A DNA stretch of 64,000 nucleotides from Sepiola atlantica (Eukaryota > Mollusca > Cephalopoda > Sepiida > Sepiolidae), in the NCBI GenBank assembly GCA_963556195.1, contig CAUVYP010000579.1, positions 2,542,001-2,606,000 on the forward strand, in the 5' to 3' direction. Within the stretch, counting starts at the first letter, position 1. Each line of letters opens with the position of its first letter. Of the stretch, positions 27,622-38,593 are shown in pieces. Under the pieces are notes generated by a model, which ran no database searches, was not told where the DNA came from, and saw nothing but the letters and a program-made list of their open reading frames with translations. The position numbers and the translations under genes are program-made.

Positions 27622-28737
27622 TTGTTGATGTTTTGCGTATTCAGTTTGTATCGACATATCTCCGGGAGTACAAGAGCTGAACTTCTGAAACTTGGTACTT
27701 CAGTAGAAAATGTGTGTCCGCTAATGTCTGCAAAGTTTCGGAGCACAATTCTTATAAATGTGAAAGTTATTAACACAAGCGATATACCTTTTAAATCGCA
27801 CTAAATTTTGTTGATGTTTTGCGTATTCAGTTTGTATCGACATATCTCCGGGAGTACAAGAGCTGAACTTCTGAAACTTGGTACTTCAGTAGAAAATGTG
27901 TGTCCGCTAATGTCTGCAAAGTTTCGGAGCACAATTCTTATAAATGTGGAAGTTATAAACAAAAGCGATATCAACTTAAAATCGCACTAAATTTTGTTGA
28001 TGTTTTGCGTATTCAGTTTGTATCGACATATCTCCGGGAGTACAAGAGCTGAACTTCTGAAACTTGGTACTTCAGTAGAAAATGTGTGTCCGCTAATGTC
28101 TGCAAAGTTTCAGAGCACAATTCTTATAAATGTGGAAGTTATAAACAAAAGCGATATCAACTTAAAATCGCACTAAATTTTGTTGATGTTTTGCGTATTC
28201 AGTTTGTATCGACATATCTCCGGGAGTACAAGAGCTGAACTTCTGAAACTTGGTACTTCAGTAGAAAATGTGTGTCCGCTAATGTCTGCAAAGTTTCAGA
28301 GCACAATTTGTATAAATGTGGAAGTTATAAACACAAGCGATATCAACTTAAAATCGCACTAAATTTTGTTGATGTTTTGCGTATTCAGTTTGTATCGACA
28401 TATCTCCGGGAGTACAAGAGCTGAACTTCTGAAACTTGATACTTCAGTAGAAAATGTGTGTCCGCTTATGTCTGCAAAGTTTCGGAGCACAATTCTTATA
28501 AATGTGGAAGTTATTAACACAAGCGATATACCTTTTAAATCGCACTAAATTTTGTTGATGTTTTGCGTATTCAGTTTGTATCGACATATCTCCGGGAGTA
28601 CAAGAGCTGAACTTCTGAAACTTGGTACTTCAGTAGAAAATGTGTGTCCGCTAATGTCTGCAAAGTTTCAGAGCACAATTCTTATAAATGTGGAAGTTAT
28701 AAACAAAAGCGATATCAACTTAAAATCGCACTAAATT
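27622..28737 (+). repeat. 6-mer derivative (F-G-A-B-D-A, 1,116 bp)
   Basis: Same as the preceding 7-mer without its second monomer (B), consistent with loss of one 186-bp unit. The D at 28366 keeps cttgatac. Confidence 0.83.
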
Positions 28738-30225
28738 TTGTTGATGTTTTGCGTATTCAGTTTGTATCGACATATCTCCGGGAGTACAAGAGCTGAACTT
28801 CTGAAACTTGGTACTTCAGTAGAAAATGTGTGTCCGCTAATGTCTGCAAAGTTTCGGAGCACAATTCTTATAAATGTGAAAGTTATTAACACAAGCGATA
28901 TACCTTTTAAATCGCACTAAATTTTGTTGATGTTTTGCGTATTCAGTTTGTATCGACATATCTCCGGGAGTACAAGAGCTGAACTTCTGAAACTTGGTAC
29001 TTCAGTAGAAAATGTGTGTCCGCTAATGTCTGCAAAGTTTCAGAGCACAATTTGTATAAATGTGGAAGTTATAAACACAAGCGATATCAACTTAAAATCG
29101 CACTAAATTTTGTTGATGTTTTGCGTATTCAGTTTGTATCGACATATCTCCGGGAGTACAAGAGCTGAACTTCTGAAACTTGGTACTTAAGTAGAAAATG
29201 TGTGTCCGCTAATGTCTGCAAAGTTTCGGAGCACAATTCTTATAAATGTGGAAGTTATAAACAAAAGCGATATCAACTTAAAATCGCACTAAATTTTGTT
29301 GATGTTTTGCGTATTCAGTTTGTATCGACATATCTCCGGGAGTACAAGAGCTGAACTTCTGAAACTTGGTACTTCAGTAGAAAATGTGTGTCCGCTAATG
29401 TCTGCAAAGTTTCAGAGCACAATTCTTATAAATGTGGAAGTTATAAACAAAAGCGATATCAACTTAAAATCGCACTAAATTTTGTTGATGTTTTGCGTAT
29501 TCAGTTTGTATCGACATATCTCCGGGAGTACAAGAGCTGAACTTCTGAAACTTGGTACTTCAGTAGAAAATGTGTGTCCGCTAATGTCTGCAAATTTTCA
29601 GAGCACAATTTGTATAAATGTGGAAGTTATAAACACAAGCGATATCAACTTAAAATCGCACTAAATTTTGTTGATGTTTTGCGTATTCAGTTTGTATCGA
29701 CATATCTCCGGGAGTACAAGAGCTGAACTTCTGAAACTTGATACTTCAGTAGAAAATGTGTGTCCGCTTATGTCTGCAAAGTTTCGGAGCACAATTCTTA
29801 TAAATGTGGAAGTTATTAACACAAGCGATATACCTTTTAAATCGCACTAAATTTTGTTGATGTTTTGCGTATTCAGTTTGTATCGACATATCTCCGGGAG
29901 TACAAGAGCTGAACTTCTGAAACTTGGTACTTCAGTAGAAAATGTGTGTCCGCTAATTTCTGCAAAGTTTCAGAGCACAATTTGTATAAATGTGAAAGTT
30001 ATAAACACAAGCGATATCAACTTAAAATCGCACTAAATTTTGTTGATGTTTTGCGTATTCAGATTGTATCGACATATCTCCGGGAGTACAAGAGCTGAAC
30101 TTCTGAAACTTGGTACTTCAGTAGAAAATGTGTGTCCGCTTATGTCTGCAAAGTTTCGGAGCACAATTCTTATAAATGTGGAAGTTATTAACACAAGCGA
30201 TATACCTTTTAAATCGCACTAAATT
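28738..30225 (+). repeat. F-B-G-A-B-D-B-D block
   Basis: Starts as a third copy of the 7-mer, then switches to B-D. The G at 29110 has acttaagtag for acttcagtag. The B at 29854 has aaatgtgaaag, an F mark, and aatttctgc, so it looks mosaic. Confidence 0.75.
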
Positions 30226-33015
30226 TTGTTGATGTTTTGCGTATTCAGTTTGTATCGACATATCTCCGGGAGTACAAGAGCTGAACTTCTGAAACTTGGT
30301 ACTTCAGTAGAAAATGTGTGTCCGCTAATGTCTGCAAAGTTTCAGAGCACAATTCTTATAAATGTGGAAGTTATAAACAAAAGCGATATCAACTTAAAAT
30401 CGCACTAAATTTTGTTGATGTTTTGCGTATTCAGTTTGTATCGACATATCTCCGGGAGTACAAGAGCTGAACTTCTGAAACTTGGTACTTCAGTAGAAAA
30501 TGTGTGTCCGCTAATGTCTGCAAAGTTTCAGAGCACAATTTGTATAAATGTGGAAGTTATAAACACAAGCGATATCAACTTAAAATCGCACTAAATTTTG
30601 TTGATGTTTTGCGTATTCAGTTTGTATCGACATATCTCCGGGAGTACAAGAGCTGAACTTCTGAAACTTGGTACTTCAGTAGAAAATGTGTGTCCGCTAA
30701 TGTCTGCAAAGTTTCGGAGCACAATTCTTATAAATGTGGAAGTTATTAACAAAAGACCTATCAACTTTAAATCGCACTAAATTTTGTTTATGTTTTGCGT
30801 ATTCAGTTTGTATCGACATATCTCCGGGAGTACAAGAGCTGAACTTCTGAAACTTGGTACTTCAGTAGAAAATGTGTGTCCGCTTATGTCTGCAAAGTTT
30901 CAGAGCACAATTCTTATAAATGTGGAAGTTATTAACACAAGCGATATACCTTTTAAATCGCACTAAATTTTGTTGATGTTTTGCGTATTCAGTTTGTATC
31001 GACATATCTCCGGGAGTACAAGAGCTGAACTTCTGAAACTTGGTACTTCAGTAGAAAATGTGTGTCCGCTAATGTCTGCAAAGTTTCAGAGCACAATTCT
31101 TATAAATGTGGAAGTTATAAACAAAAGCGATATCAACTTAAAATCGCACTAAATTTTGTTGATGTTTTGCGTATTCAGTTTGTATCGACATATCTCCGGG
31201 AGTACAAGAGCTGAACTTCTGAAACTTGGTACTTCAGTAGAAAATGTGTGTCCGCTAATGTCTGCAAAGTTTCAGAGCACAATTTGTATAAATGTGGAAG
31301 TTATAAACACAAGCGATATCAACTTAAAATCGCACTAAATTTTGTTGATGTTTTGCGTATTCAGTTTGTATCGACATATCTCCGGGAGTACAAGAGCTGA
31401 ACTTCTGAAACTTGGTACTTCAGTAGAAAATGTGTGTCCGCTAATGTCTGCAAAGTTTCGGAGCACAATTCTTATAAATGTGGAAGTTATAAACAAAAGA
31501 CCTATCAACTTTAAATCGCACTAAATTTTGTTTATGTTTTGCGTATTCAGTTTGTATCGACATATCTCCGGGAGTACAAGAGCTGCACTTCTGAAACTTG
31601 GTACTTCAGTAGAAAATGTGTGTCCGCTTATGTCTGCAAAGTTTCGGAGCACAATTCTTATAAATGTGGAAGTTATTAACACAAGCGATATACCTTTTAA
31701 ATCGCACTAAATTTTGTTGATGTTTTGCGTATTCAGTTTGTATCGACATATCTCCGGGAGTACAAGAGCTGAACTTCTGAAACTTGGTACTTCAGTAGAA
31801 AATGTGTGTCCGCTAATGTCTGCAAAGTTTCAGAGCACAATTCTTATAAATGTGGAAGTTATAAACAAAAGCGATATCAACTTAAAATCGCACTAAATTT
31901 TGTTGATGTTTTGCGTATTCAGTTTGTATCGACATATCTCCGGGAGTACAAGAGCTGAACTTCTGAAACTTGGTACTTCAGTAGAAAATGTGTGTCCGCT
32001 AATGTCTGCAAAGTTTCGGAGCACAATTCTTATAAATGTGGAAGTTATTAACAAAAGACCTATCAACTTTAAATCGCACTAAATTTTGTTTATGTTTTGC
32101 GTATTCAGTTTGTATCGACATATCTCCGGGAGTACAAGAGCTGAACTTCTGAAACTTGGTACTTCAGTAGAAAATGTGTGTCCGCTTATGTCTGCAAAGT
32201 TTCGGAGCACAATTCTTATAAATGTGGAAGTTATTAACACAAGCGATATACCTTTTAAATCGCACTAAATTTTGTTGATGTTTTGCGTATTCAGTTTGTA
32301 TCGACATATCTTCGGGAGTACAAGAGCTGAACTTCTGAAACTTGGTACTTCAGTAGAAAATGTGTGTCCGCTAATGTCTGCAAAGTTTCAGAGCACAATT
32401 CTTATAAATGTGGAAGTTATAAACAAAAGCGATATCAACTTAAAATCGCACTAAATTTTGTTGATGTTTTGCGTATTCAGTTTGTATCGACATATCTCCG
32501 GGAGTACAAGAGCTGAACTTCTGAAACTTGGTACTTCAGTAGAAAATGTGTGTCCGCTAATGTCTGCAAAGTTTCAGAGCACAATTTGTATAAATGTGGA
32601 AGTTATAAACACAAGCGATATCAACTTAAAATCGCACTAAATTTTGTTGATGTTTTGCGTATTCAGTTTGTATCGACATATCTCCGGGAGTACAAGAGCT
32701 GAACTTCTGAAACTTGGTACTTCAGTAGAAAATGTGTGTCCGCTAATGTCTGCAAAGTTTCGGAGCACAATTCTTATAAATGTGGAAGTTATTAACAAAA
32801 GACCTATCAACTTTAAATCGCACTAAATTTTGTTTATGTTTTGCGTATTCAGTTTGTATCGACATATCTCCGGGAGTACAAGAGCTGAACTTCTGAAACT
32901 TGGTACTTCAGTAGAAAATGTGTGTCCGCTAATGTCTGCAAAGTTTCAGAGCACAATTCTTATAAAGGTGGAAGTTATAAACACAAGCGATATCAACTTA
33001 AAATCGCACTAAATT
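30226..33015 (+). repeat. 4-mer HOR run A-B-C-D with one 3-mer
   Basis: Order A-B-C-D (30226), A-B-C-D (30970), A-C-D (31714, lacking B), A-B-C-E (32272). The D at 31528 carries gctgcac, a right-family base. The final E at 32830 has ataaaggtgg. Confidence 0.83.
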
Positions 33016-35246
33016 TTGTTGATGTTTTGCGTATTCAGTTTGTATCGACATATCTCCGGGAGTACAAGAGCTGAACTTCTGAAACTTGATACTTCAGTAG
33101 AAAATGTGTGTCCGCTAATGTCTGCAAAGTTTCGGAGCACAATTCTTATAAATGTGGAAGTTATAAACACAAGCGATATCAACTTAAAATCGCACTTAAT
33201 TTTGTTGATGTTTTGCGTATTCAGTTTGTATCGACATATCTCCGGGAGTACAAGAGCTGAACTTCTGAAACTTGGTACTTCAGTAGAAAATGTGTGTCCG
33301 CTAATGTCTGCAAAGTTTCGGAGCACAATTCTTATAAATGTGAAAGTTATTAACACAAGCGATATACCTTTTAAATCGCACTAAATTTTGTTGATGTTTT
33401 GCGTATTCAGTTTGTATCGACATATCTCCGGGAGTACAAGAGCTGAACTTCTGAAACTTGGTACTTCAGTAGAAAATGTGTGTCCGCTAATGTCTGCAAA
33501 GTTTCAGAGCACAATTTGTATAAATGTGGAAGTTATAAACACAAGCGATATCAACTTAAAATCGCACTAAATTTTGTTGATGTTTTGCGTATTCAGTTTG
33601 TATCGACATATCTCCGGGAGTACAAGAGCTGAACTTCTGAAACTTGGTACTTCAGTAGAAAATGTGTGTCCGCTAATGTCTGCAAAGTTTCGGAGCACAA
33701 TTCTTATAAATGTGGAAGTTATAAACAAAAGCGATATCAACTTAAAATCGCACTAAATTTTGTTGATGTTTTGCGTATTCAGTTTGTATCGACATATCTC
33801 CGGGAGTACAAGAGCTGAACTTCTGAAACTTGGTACTTCAGTAGAAAATGTGTGTCCGCTAATGTCTGCAAAGTTTCAGAGCACAATTCTTATAAATGTG
33901 GAAGTTATAAACAAAAGCGATATCAACTTAAAATCGCACTAAATTTTGTTGATGTTTTGCGTATTCAGTTTGTATCGACATATCTCCGGGAGTACAAGAG
34001 CTGAACTTCTGAAACTTGGTACTTCAGTAGAAAATGTGTGTCCGCTAATGTCTGCAAAGTTTCAGAGCACAATTTGTATAAATGTGGAAGTTATAAACAC
34101 AAGCGATATCAACTTAAAATCGCACTAAATTTTGTTGATGTTTTGCGTATTCAGTTTGTATCGACATATCTCCGGGAGTACAAGAGCTGAACTTCTGAAA
34201 CTTGATACTTCAGTAGAAAATGTGTGTCCGCTTATGTCTGCAAAGTTTCGGAGCACAATTCTTATAAATGTGGAAGTTATTAACACAAGCGATATACCTT
34301 TTAAATCGCACTAAATTTTGTTGATGTTTTGCGTATTCAGTTTGTATCGACATATCTCCGGGAGTACAAGAGCTGAACTTCTGAAACTTGGTACTTCAGT
34401 AGAAAATGTGTGTCCGCTAATGTCTGCAAAGTTTCAGAGCACAATTCTTATAAATGTGGAAGTTATAAACAAAAGCGATATCAACTTAAAATCGCACTAA
34501 ATTTTGTTGATGTTTTGCGTATTCAGTTTGTATCGACATATCTCCGGAAGTACAAGAGCTGAACTTCTGAAACTTGGTACTTCAGTAGAAAATGTGTGTC
34601 CGCTAATTTCTGCAAAGTTTCAGAGCACAATTTGTATAAATGTGGAAGTTATAAACACAAGCGATATCAACTTAAAATCGCACTAAATTTTGTTGATGTT
34701 TTGCGTATTCAGTTTGTATCGACATATCTCCGGGAGTACAAGAGCTGAACTTCTGAAACTTGGTACTTCAGTAGAAAATGTGTGTCCGCTTATGTCTGCA
34801 AAGTTTCGGAGCACAATTCTTATAAATGTGGAAGTTATTAACACAAGCGATATACCTTTTAAATCGCACTAAATTTTGTTGATGTTTTGCGTATTCAGTT
34901 TGTATCGACATATCTCCGGGAGTACAAGAGCTGAACTTCTGAAACTTGGTACTTCAGTAGAAAATGTGTGTCCGCTAATGTCTGCAAAGTTTCAGAGCAC
35001 AATTCTTATAAATGTGGAAGTTATAAACAAAAGCGATATCAACTTAAAATCGCACTAAATTTTGTTGATGTTTTGCGTATTCAGTTTGTATCGACATATC
35101 TCCGGGAGTACAAGAGCTGAACTTCTGAAATTGGTACTTCAGTAGAAAATGTGTGTCCGCTAATGTCTGCAAAGTTTCGGAGCACAATTTGTATAAATGT
35201 GGAAGTTATTAACAAAAGACCTATCAACTTTAAATCGCACTAAATT
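33016..35246 (+). repeat. E-F-B-G-A-B-D-A-B-D-A and a 185-bp C-like unit
   Basis: The E-like unit at 33016 (cttgatac, tttcggagc) ends cacttaat instead of cactaaat, so its frame stays open into the next unit. The 33202-34503 segment repeats the F-B-G-A-B-D-A order of 26320-27621. The last unit (35062) lost a base near 35131 (ctgaaattgg) and mixes tttcggagc, atttgtata and a C tail. Confidence 0.78.
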
Positions 35247-36362
35247 TTGTTTATGTTTTGCGTATTCAGTTTGTATCGACATATCTCCGGGAGTACAAGA
35301 GCTGAACTTCTGAAACTTGGTACTTCAGTAGAAAATGTGTGTCCGCTAATGTCTGCAAAGTTTCAGAGCACAATTCTTATAAAGGTGGAAGTTATAAACA
35401 AAAGCGATATCAACTTAAAATCGCACTAAATTTTGTTGATGTTTTGCGTATTCAGTTTGTATCGACATATCTCCGGGAGTACAAGAGCTGAACTTCTGAA
35501 ACTTGGTACTTCAGTAGAAAATGTGTGTCCGCTAATGTCTGCAAAGTTTCAGAGCACAATTCTTATAAATGTGGAAGTTATAAACACAAGCGATATCAAC
35601 TTAAAATCGCACTAAATTTTGTTGATGTTTTGCGTATTCAGTTTGTATCGACATATCTCCGGGAGTACAAGAGCTGAACTTCTGAAACTTGGTACTTCAG
35701 TAGAAAATGTGTGTCCGCTAATGTCTGCAAAGTTTCGGAGCACAATTCTTATAAATGTGAAAGTTATTAACACAAGCGATATACCTTTTAAATCGCACTA
35801 AATTTTGTTGATGTTTTGCGTATTCAGTTTGTATCGACATATCTCCGGGAGTACAAGAGCTGAACTTCTGAAACTTGGTACTTCAGTAGAAAATGTGTGT
35901 CCGCTAATGTCTGCAAAGTTTCAGAGCACAATTTGTATAAATGTGGAAGTTATAAACACAAGCGATATCAACTTAAAATCGCACTAAATTTTGTTGATGT
36001 TTTGCGTATTCAGTTTGTATCGACATATCTCCGGGAGTACAAGAGCTGAACTTCTGAAACTTGATACTTCAGTAGAAAATGTGTGTCCGCTTATGTCTGC
36101 AAAGTTTCGGAGCACAATTCTTATAAATGTGGAAGTTATTAACACAAGCGATATACCTTTTAAATCGCACTAAATTTTGTTGATGTTTTGCGTATTCAGT
36201 TTGTATCGACATATCTCCGGGAGTACAAGAGCTGAACTTCTGAAACTTGGTACTTCAGTAGAAAATGTGTGTCCGCTAATGTCTGCAAAGTTTCAGAGCA
36301 CAATTCTTATAAATGTGGAAGTTATAAACAAAAGCGATATCAACTTAAAATCGCACTAAATT
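35247..36362 (+). repeat. 6-mer HOR copy 1 (1,116 bp)
   Basis: Order E/A-E-F-B-D-A. The first unit combines ataaaggtgg with aacaaaagcg, a combination also seen at 36363. The D at 35991 has cttgatac. Confidence 0.85.
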
Positions 36363-37478
36363 TTGTTGATGTTTTGCGTATTCAGTTTGTATCGACATAT
36401 CTCCGGGAGTACAAGAGCTGAACTTCTGAAACTTGGTACTTCAGTAGAAAATGTGTGTCCGCTAATGTCTGCAAAGTTTCAGAGCACAATTCTTATAAAG
36501 GTGGAAGTTATAAACAAAAGCGATATCAACTTAAAATCGCACTAAATTTTGTTGATGTTTTGCGTATTCAGTTTGTATCGACATATCTCCGGGAGTACAA
36601 GAGCTGAACTTCTGAAACTTGGTACTTCAGTAGAAAATGTGTGTCCGCTAATGTCTGCAAAGTTTCAGAGCACAATTCTTATAAATGTGGAAGTTATAAA
36701 CACAAGCGATATCAACTTAAAATCGCACTAAATTTTGTTGATGTTTTGCGTATTCAGTTTGTATCGACATATCTCCGGGAGTACAAGAGCTGAACTTCTG
36801 GAACTTGGTACTTCAGTAGAAAATGTGTGTCCGCTAATGTCTGCAAAGTTTCGGAGCACAATTCTTATAAATGTGAAAGTTATTAACACAAGCGATATAC
36901 CTTTTAAATCGCACTAAATTTTGTTGATGTTTTGCGTATTCAGTTTGTATCGACATATCTCCGGGAGTACAAGAGCTGAACTTCTGAAACTTGGTACTTC
37001 AGTAGAAAATGTGTGTCCGCTAATGTCTGCAAAGTTTCAGAGCACAATTTGTATAAATGTGGAAGTTATAAACACAAGCGATATCAACTTAAAATCGCAC
37101 TAAATTTTGTTGATGTTTTGCGTATTCAGTTTGTATCGACATATCTCCGGGAGTACAAGAGCTGAACTTCTGAAACTTGATACTTCAGTAGAAAATGTGT
37201 GTCCGCTTATGTCTGCAAAGTTTCGGAGCACAATTCTTATAAATGTGGAAGTTATTAACACAAGCGATATACCTTTTAAATCGCACTAAATTTTGTTGAT
37301 GTTTTGCGTATTCAGTTTGTATCGACATATCTCCGGGAGTACAAGAGCTGAACTTCTGAAACTTGGTACTTCAGTAGAAAATGTGTGTCCGCGACTGTCT
37401 GCAAAGTTTCGTTGCACAATTCGAATAAATGTGGAAGTTATAAACAAAAGCGATATCAACTTTAAAACGCGCTTAATT
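36363..37478 (+). repeat. 6-mer HOR copy 2, ending in the junction monomer
   Basis: Repeats 35247-36362 through its fifth unit (D with cttgatac at 37107). The sixth unit, expected to be A, is the left/right hybrid at 37293. The first unit shares ataaaggtgg near 36498. The E-F-B order is kept; the F at 36735 has ctggaac. Confidence 0.85.
37293..37478 (+). other. Hybrid monomer at the left/right domain junction
   Basis: The 5' part is left-type (ccgggag with G at 37337; gctgaac with A at 37351). The 3' part is right-type from the G at 37393 onward (gcgactgtctgc, tttcgttgcac, attcgaataaatg, aaaacgcgc). The switch lies in 37352-37392, where the left family and right subtype p are identical. The unit is 186 bp and keeps phase, as expected for homologous crossover or conversion between aligned monomers rather than random end joining. 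The right half continues into a q unit and a v unit, the same order as p-q-v at 39338 and 54956. Confidence 0.93.
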
Positions 37479-38593
37479 TTGTTGATGTTTTGCGTATTCC
37501 CTTGTATCGACATATCTCCGGCAGTACGAGAGCTGCACTTCTGAAACTTGGTTCTTCAGTAGAAACGGCCTATTTGAGACTGTCTGCAAAGTTTCGTTGC
37601 ACAATTCGAATAAATGTGGAAGTTATAAACAAAAGCGATATTAACTTTAAAACGCGCTAAATGTTGTTGATGTTTTGCGTATTCAGTTTGTATCGACATA
37701 TCTCCGGCAGTACAAGAGCTGCACTTCTTAAACTTGGTACTTCAGTTGAAAATGTGTCTCCGCGACTGTCTGCAAAGTTTCGTTGCACAATTCGAATAAA
37801 TGTGGAAGGTATAAACAAAAGCGATATCAACTTTAAAACGCGCTAAATTTTGTTGATGTTTTGCGTATTCAGTTTGTATCGACATATCTCCGGCAGTACA
37901 AGAGCTGCACTTCTGAAACCTGGTACTTCAGTAGTAAATGCCTATTCGAGACTGTCTGCAAAGTTTCGTTGCACAATTCGAATAAATGTGGAAGATATAA
38001 ACAAAAGCGATATAAACTTTAAAACGCGCTAAATTTTGTTGATGTTTTGCGTATTGAGTTTGTATCGACATATCTCCGGCAGTACAAGAGCTGCACTTCT
38101 GAAACTTGGTACTTCAGTAGTACATGTGTCTCCGCGACTGTCTGCAAAGTTTCGTTGCACAATTCGAATAAATGTGGAATCTATAAACAAAAGCGATATC
38201 CACTTTAAAACGCGCTAAATTTTTTTTGATGTTTTGCGTATTCAGTTTGTATCGACATATCTCCGGCAGTACAAGAGCTGCACTTCTGAAACTTGGTACT
38301 TCAGTAGAAAATGTGTCTCCGCGACTGTCTGCAAAGTTTCGTTGCATAATTCGAAAAATGTGGAAGGTATAAACAAAAGCGATATCAACTTTAAAACGCG
38401 CTAAATTTTGTTGATGTTTAGCGTATTCAGTTTGTATCGACATATCTCCGGTAGTACAAGAGCGGCACTTCTGAAACTTGGTAGTTCAGTAGAAAAGGCC
38501 TATTGGAGACTGTCTGCAGAATTTCGTTGCACAATTCGAATAAATGTGGAAGTTATAAACAAAAGCGATATCAAATTTAAAACGCGCTAAATT
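37479..38593 (+). repeat. First right-domain block (q-v-k-v-v-w)
   Basis: The first unit is q (attcccttg, acgagagctg, ggttcttcag), 185 bp. The next starts aaatgttgttgatg, which follows q in all three q occurrences. The unit at 38222 has an expanded T run before gatg and a compensating loss (cgaaaaatg), staying 186 bp. Confidence 0.8.

Larger units (their letters stand above)
1..37392 (+). repeat. Left satellite domain (homogeneous family, subtypes A-G)
   Basis: About 200 monomers share ccgggag, gctgaac, a ccgctaatg or ccgcttatg core, and a tcgcactaa end. Subtypes differ mainly after monomer position 100. A: tttcagagc, attcttata, aacaaaagcgatatcaac. B: tttcagagc, atttgtata, aacacaagcgatatcaac. 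C: tttcggagc, attaacaaaagacctatc, and a gtttatg start in the next unit. D: usually ccgcttatg, tttcggagc, attaacacaagcgatatacc. E: like A but with aacacaagc. F: tttcggagc, aaatgtgaaag, cgatatac. G: like A but with tttcggagc. B* is B with an agttgatg start and/or a changed aaact(t/a)aaattcg end. Positions 1-100 are almost invariant. Bases 1-97 are the 3' part of a D monomer; 98-841 read A-A'-B-D, where A' at 284 has an aactaaaaatcg end. The low divergence suggests recent homogenisation (inference). Confidence 0.95.
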
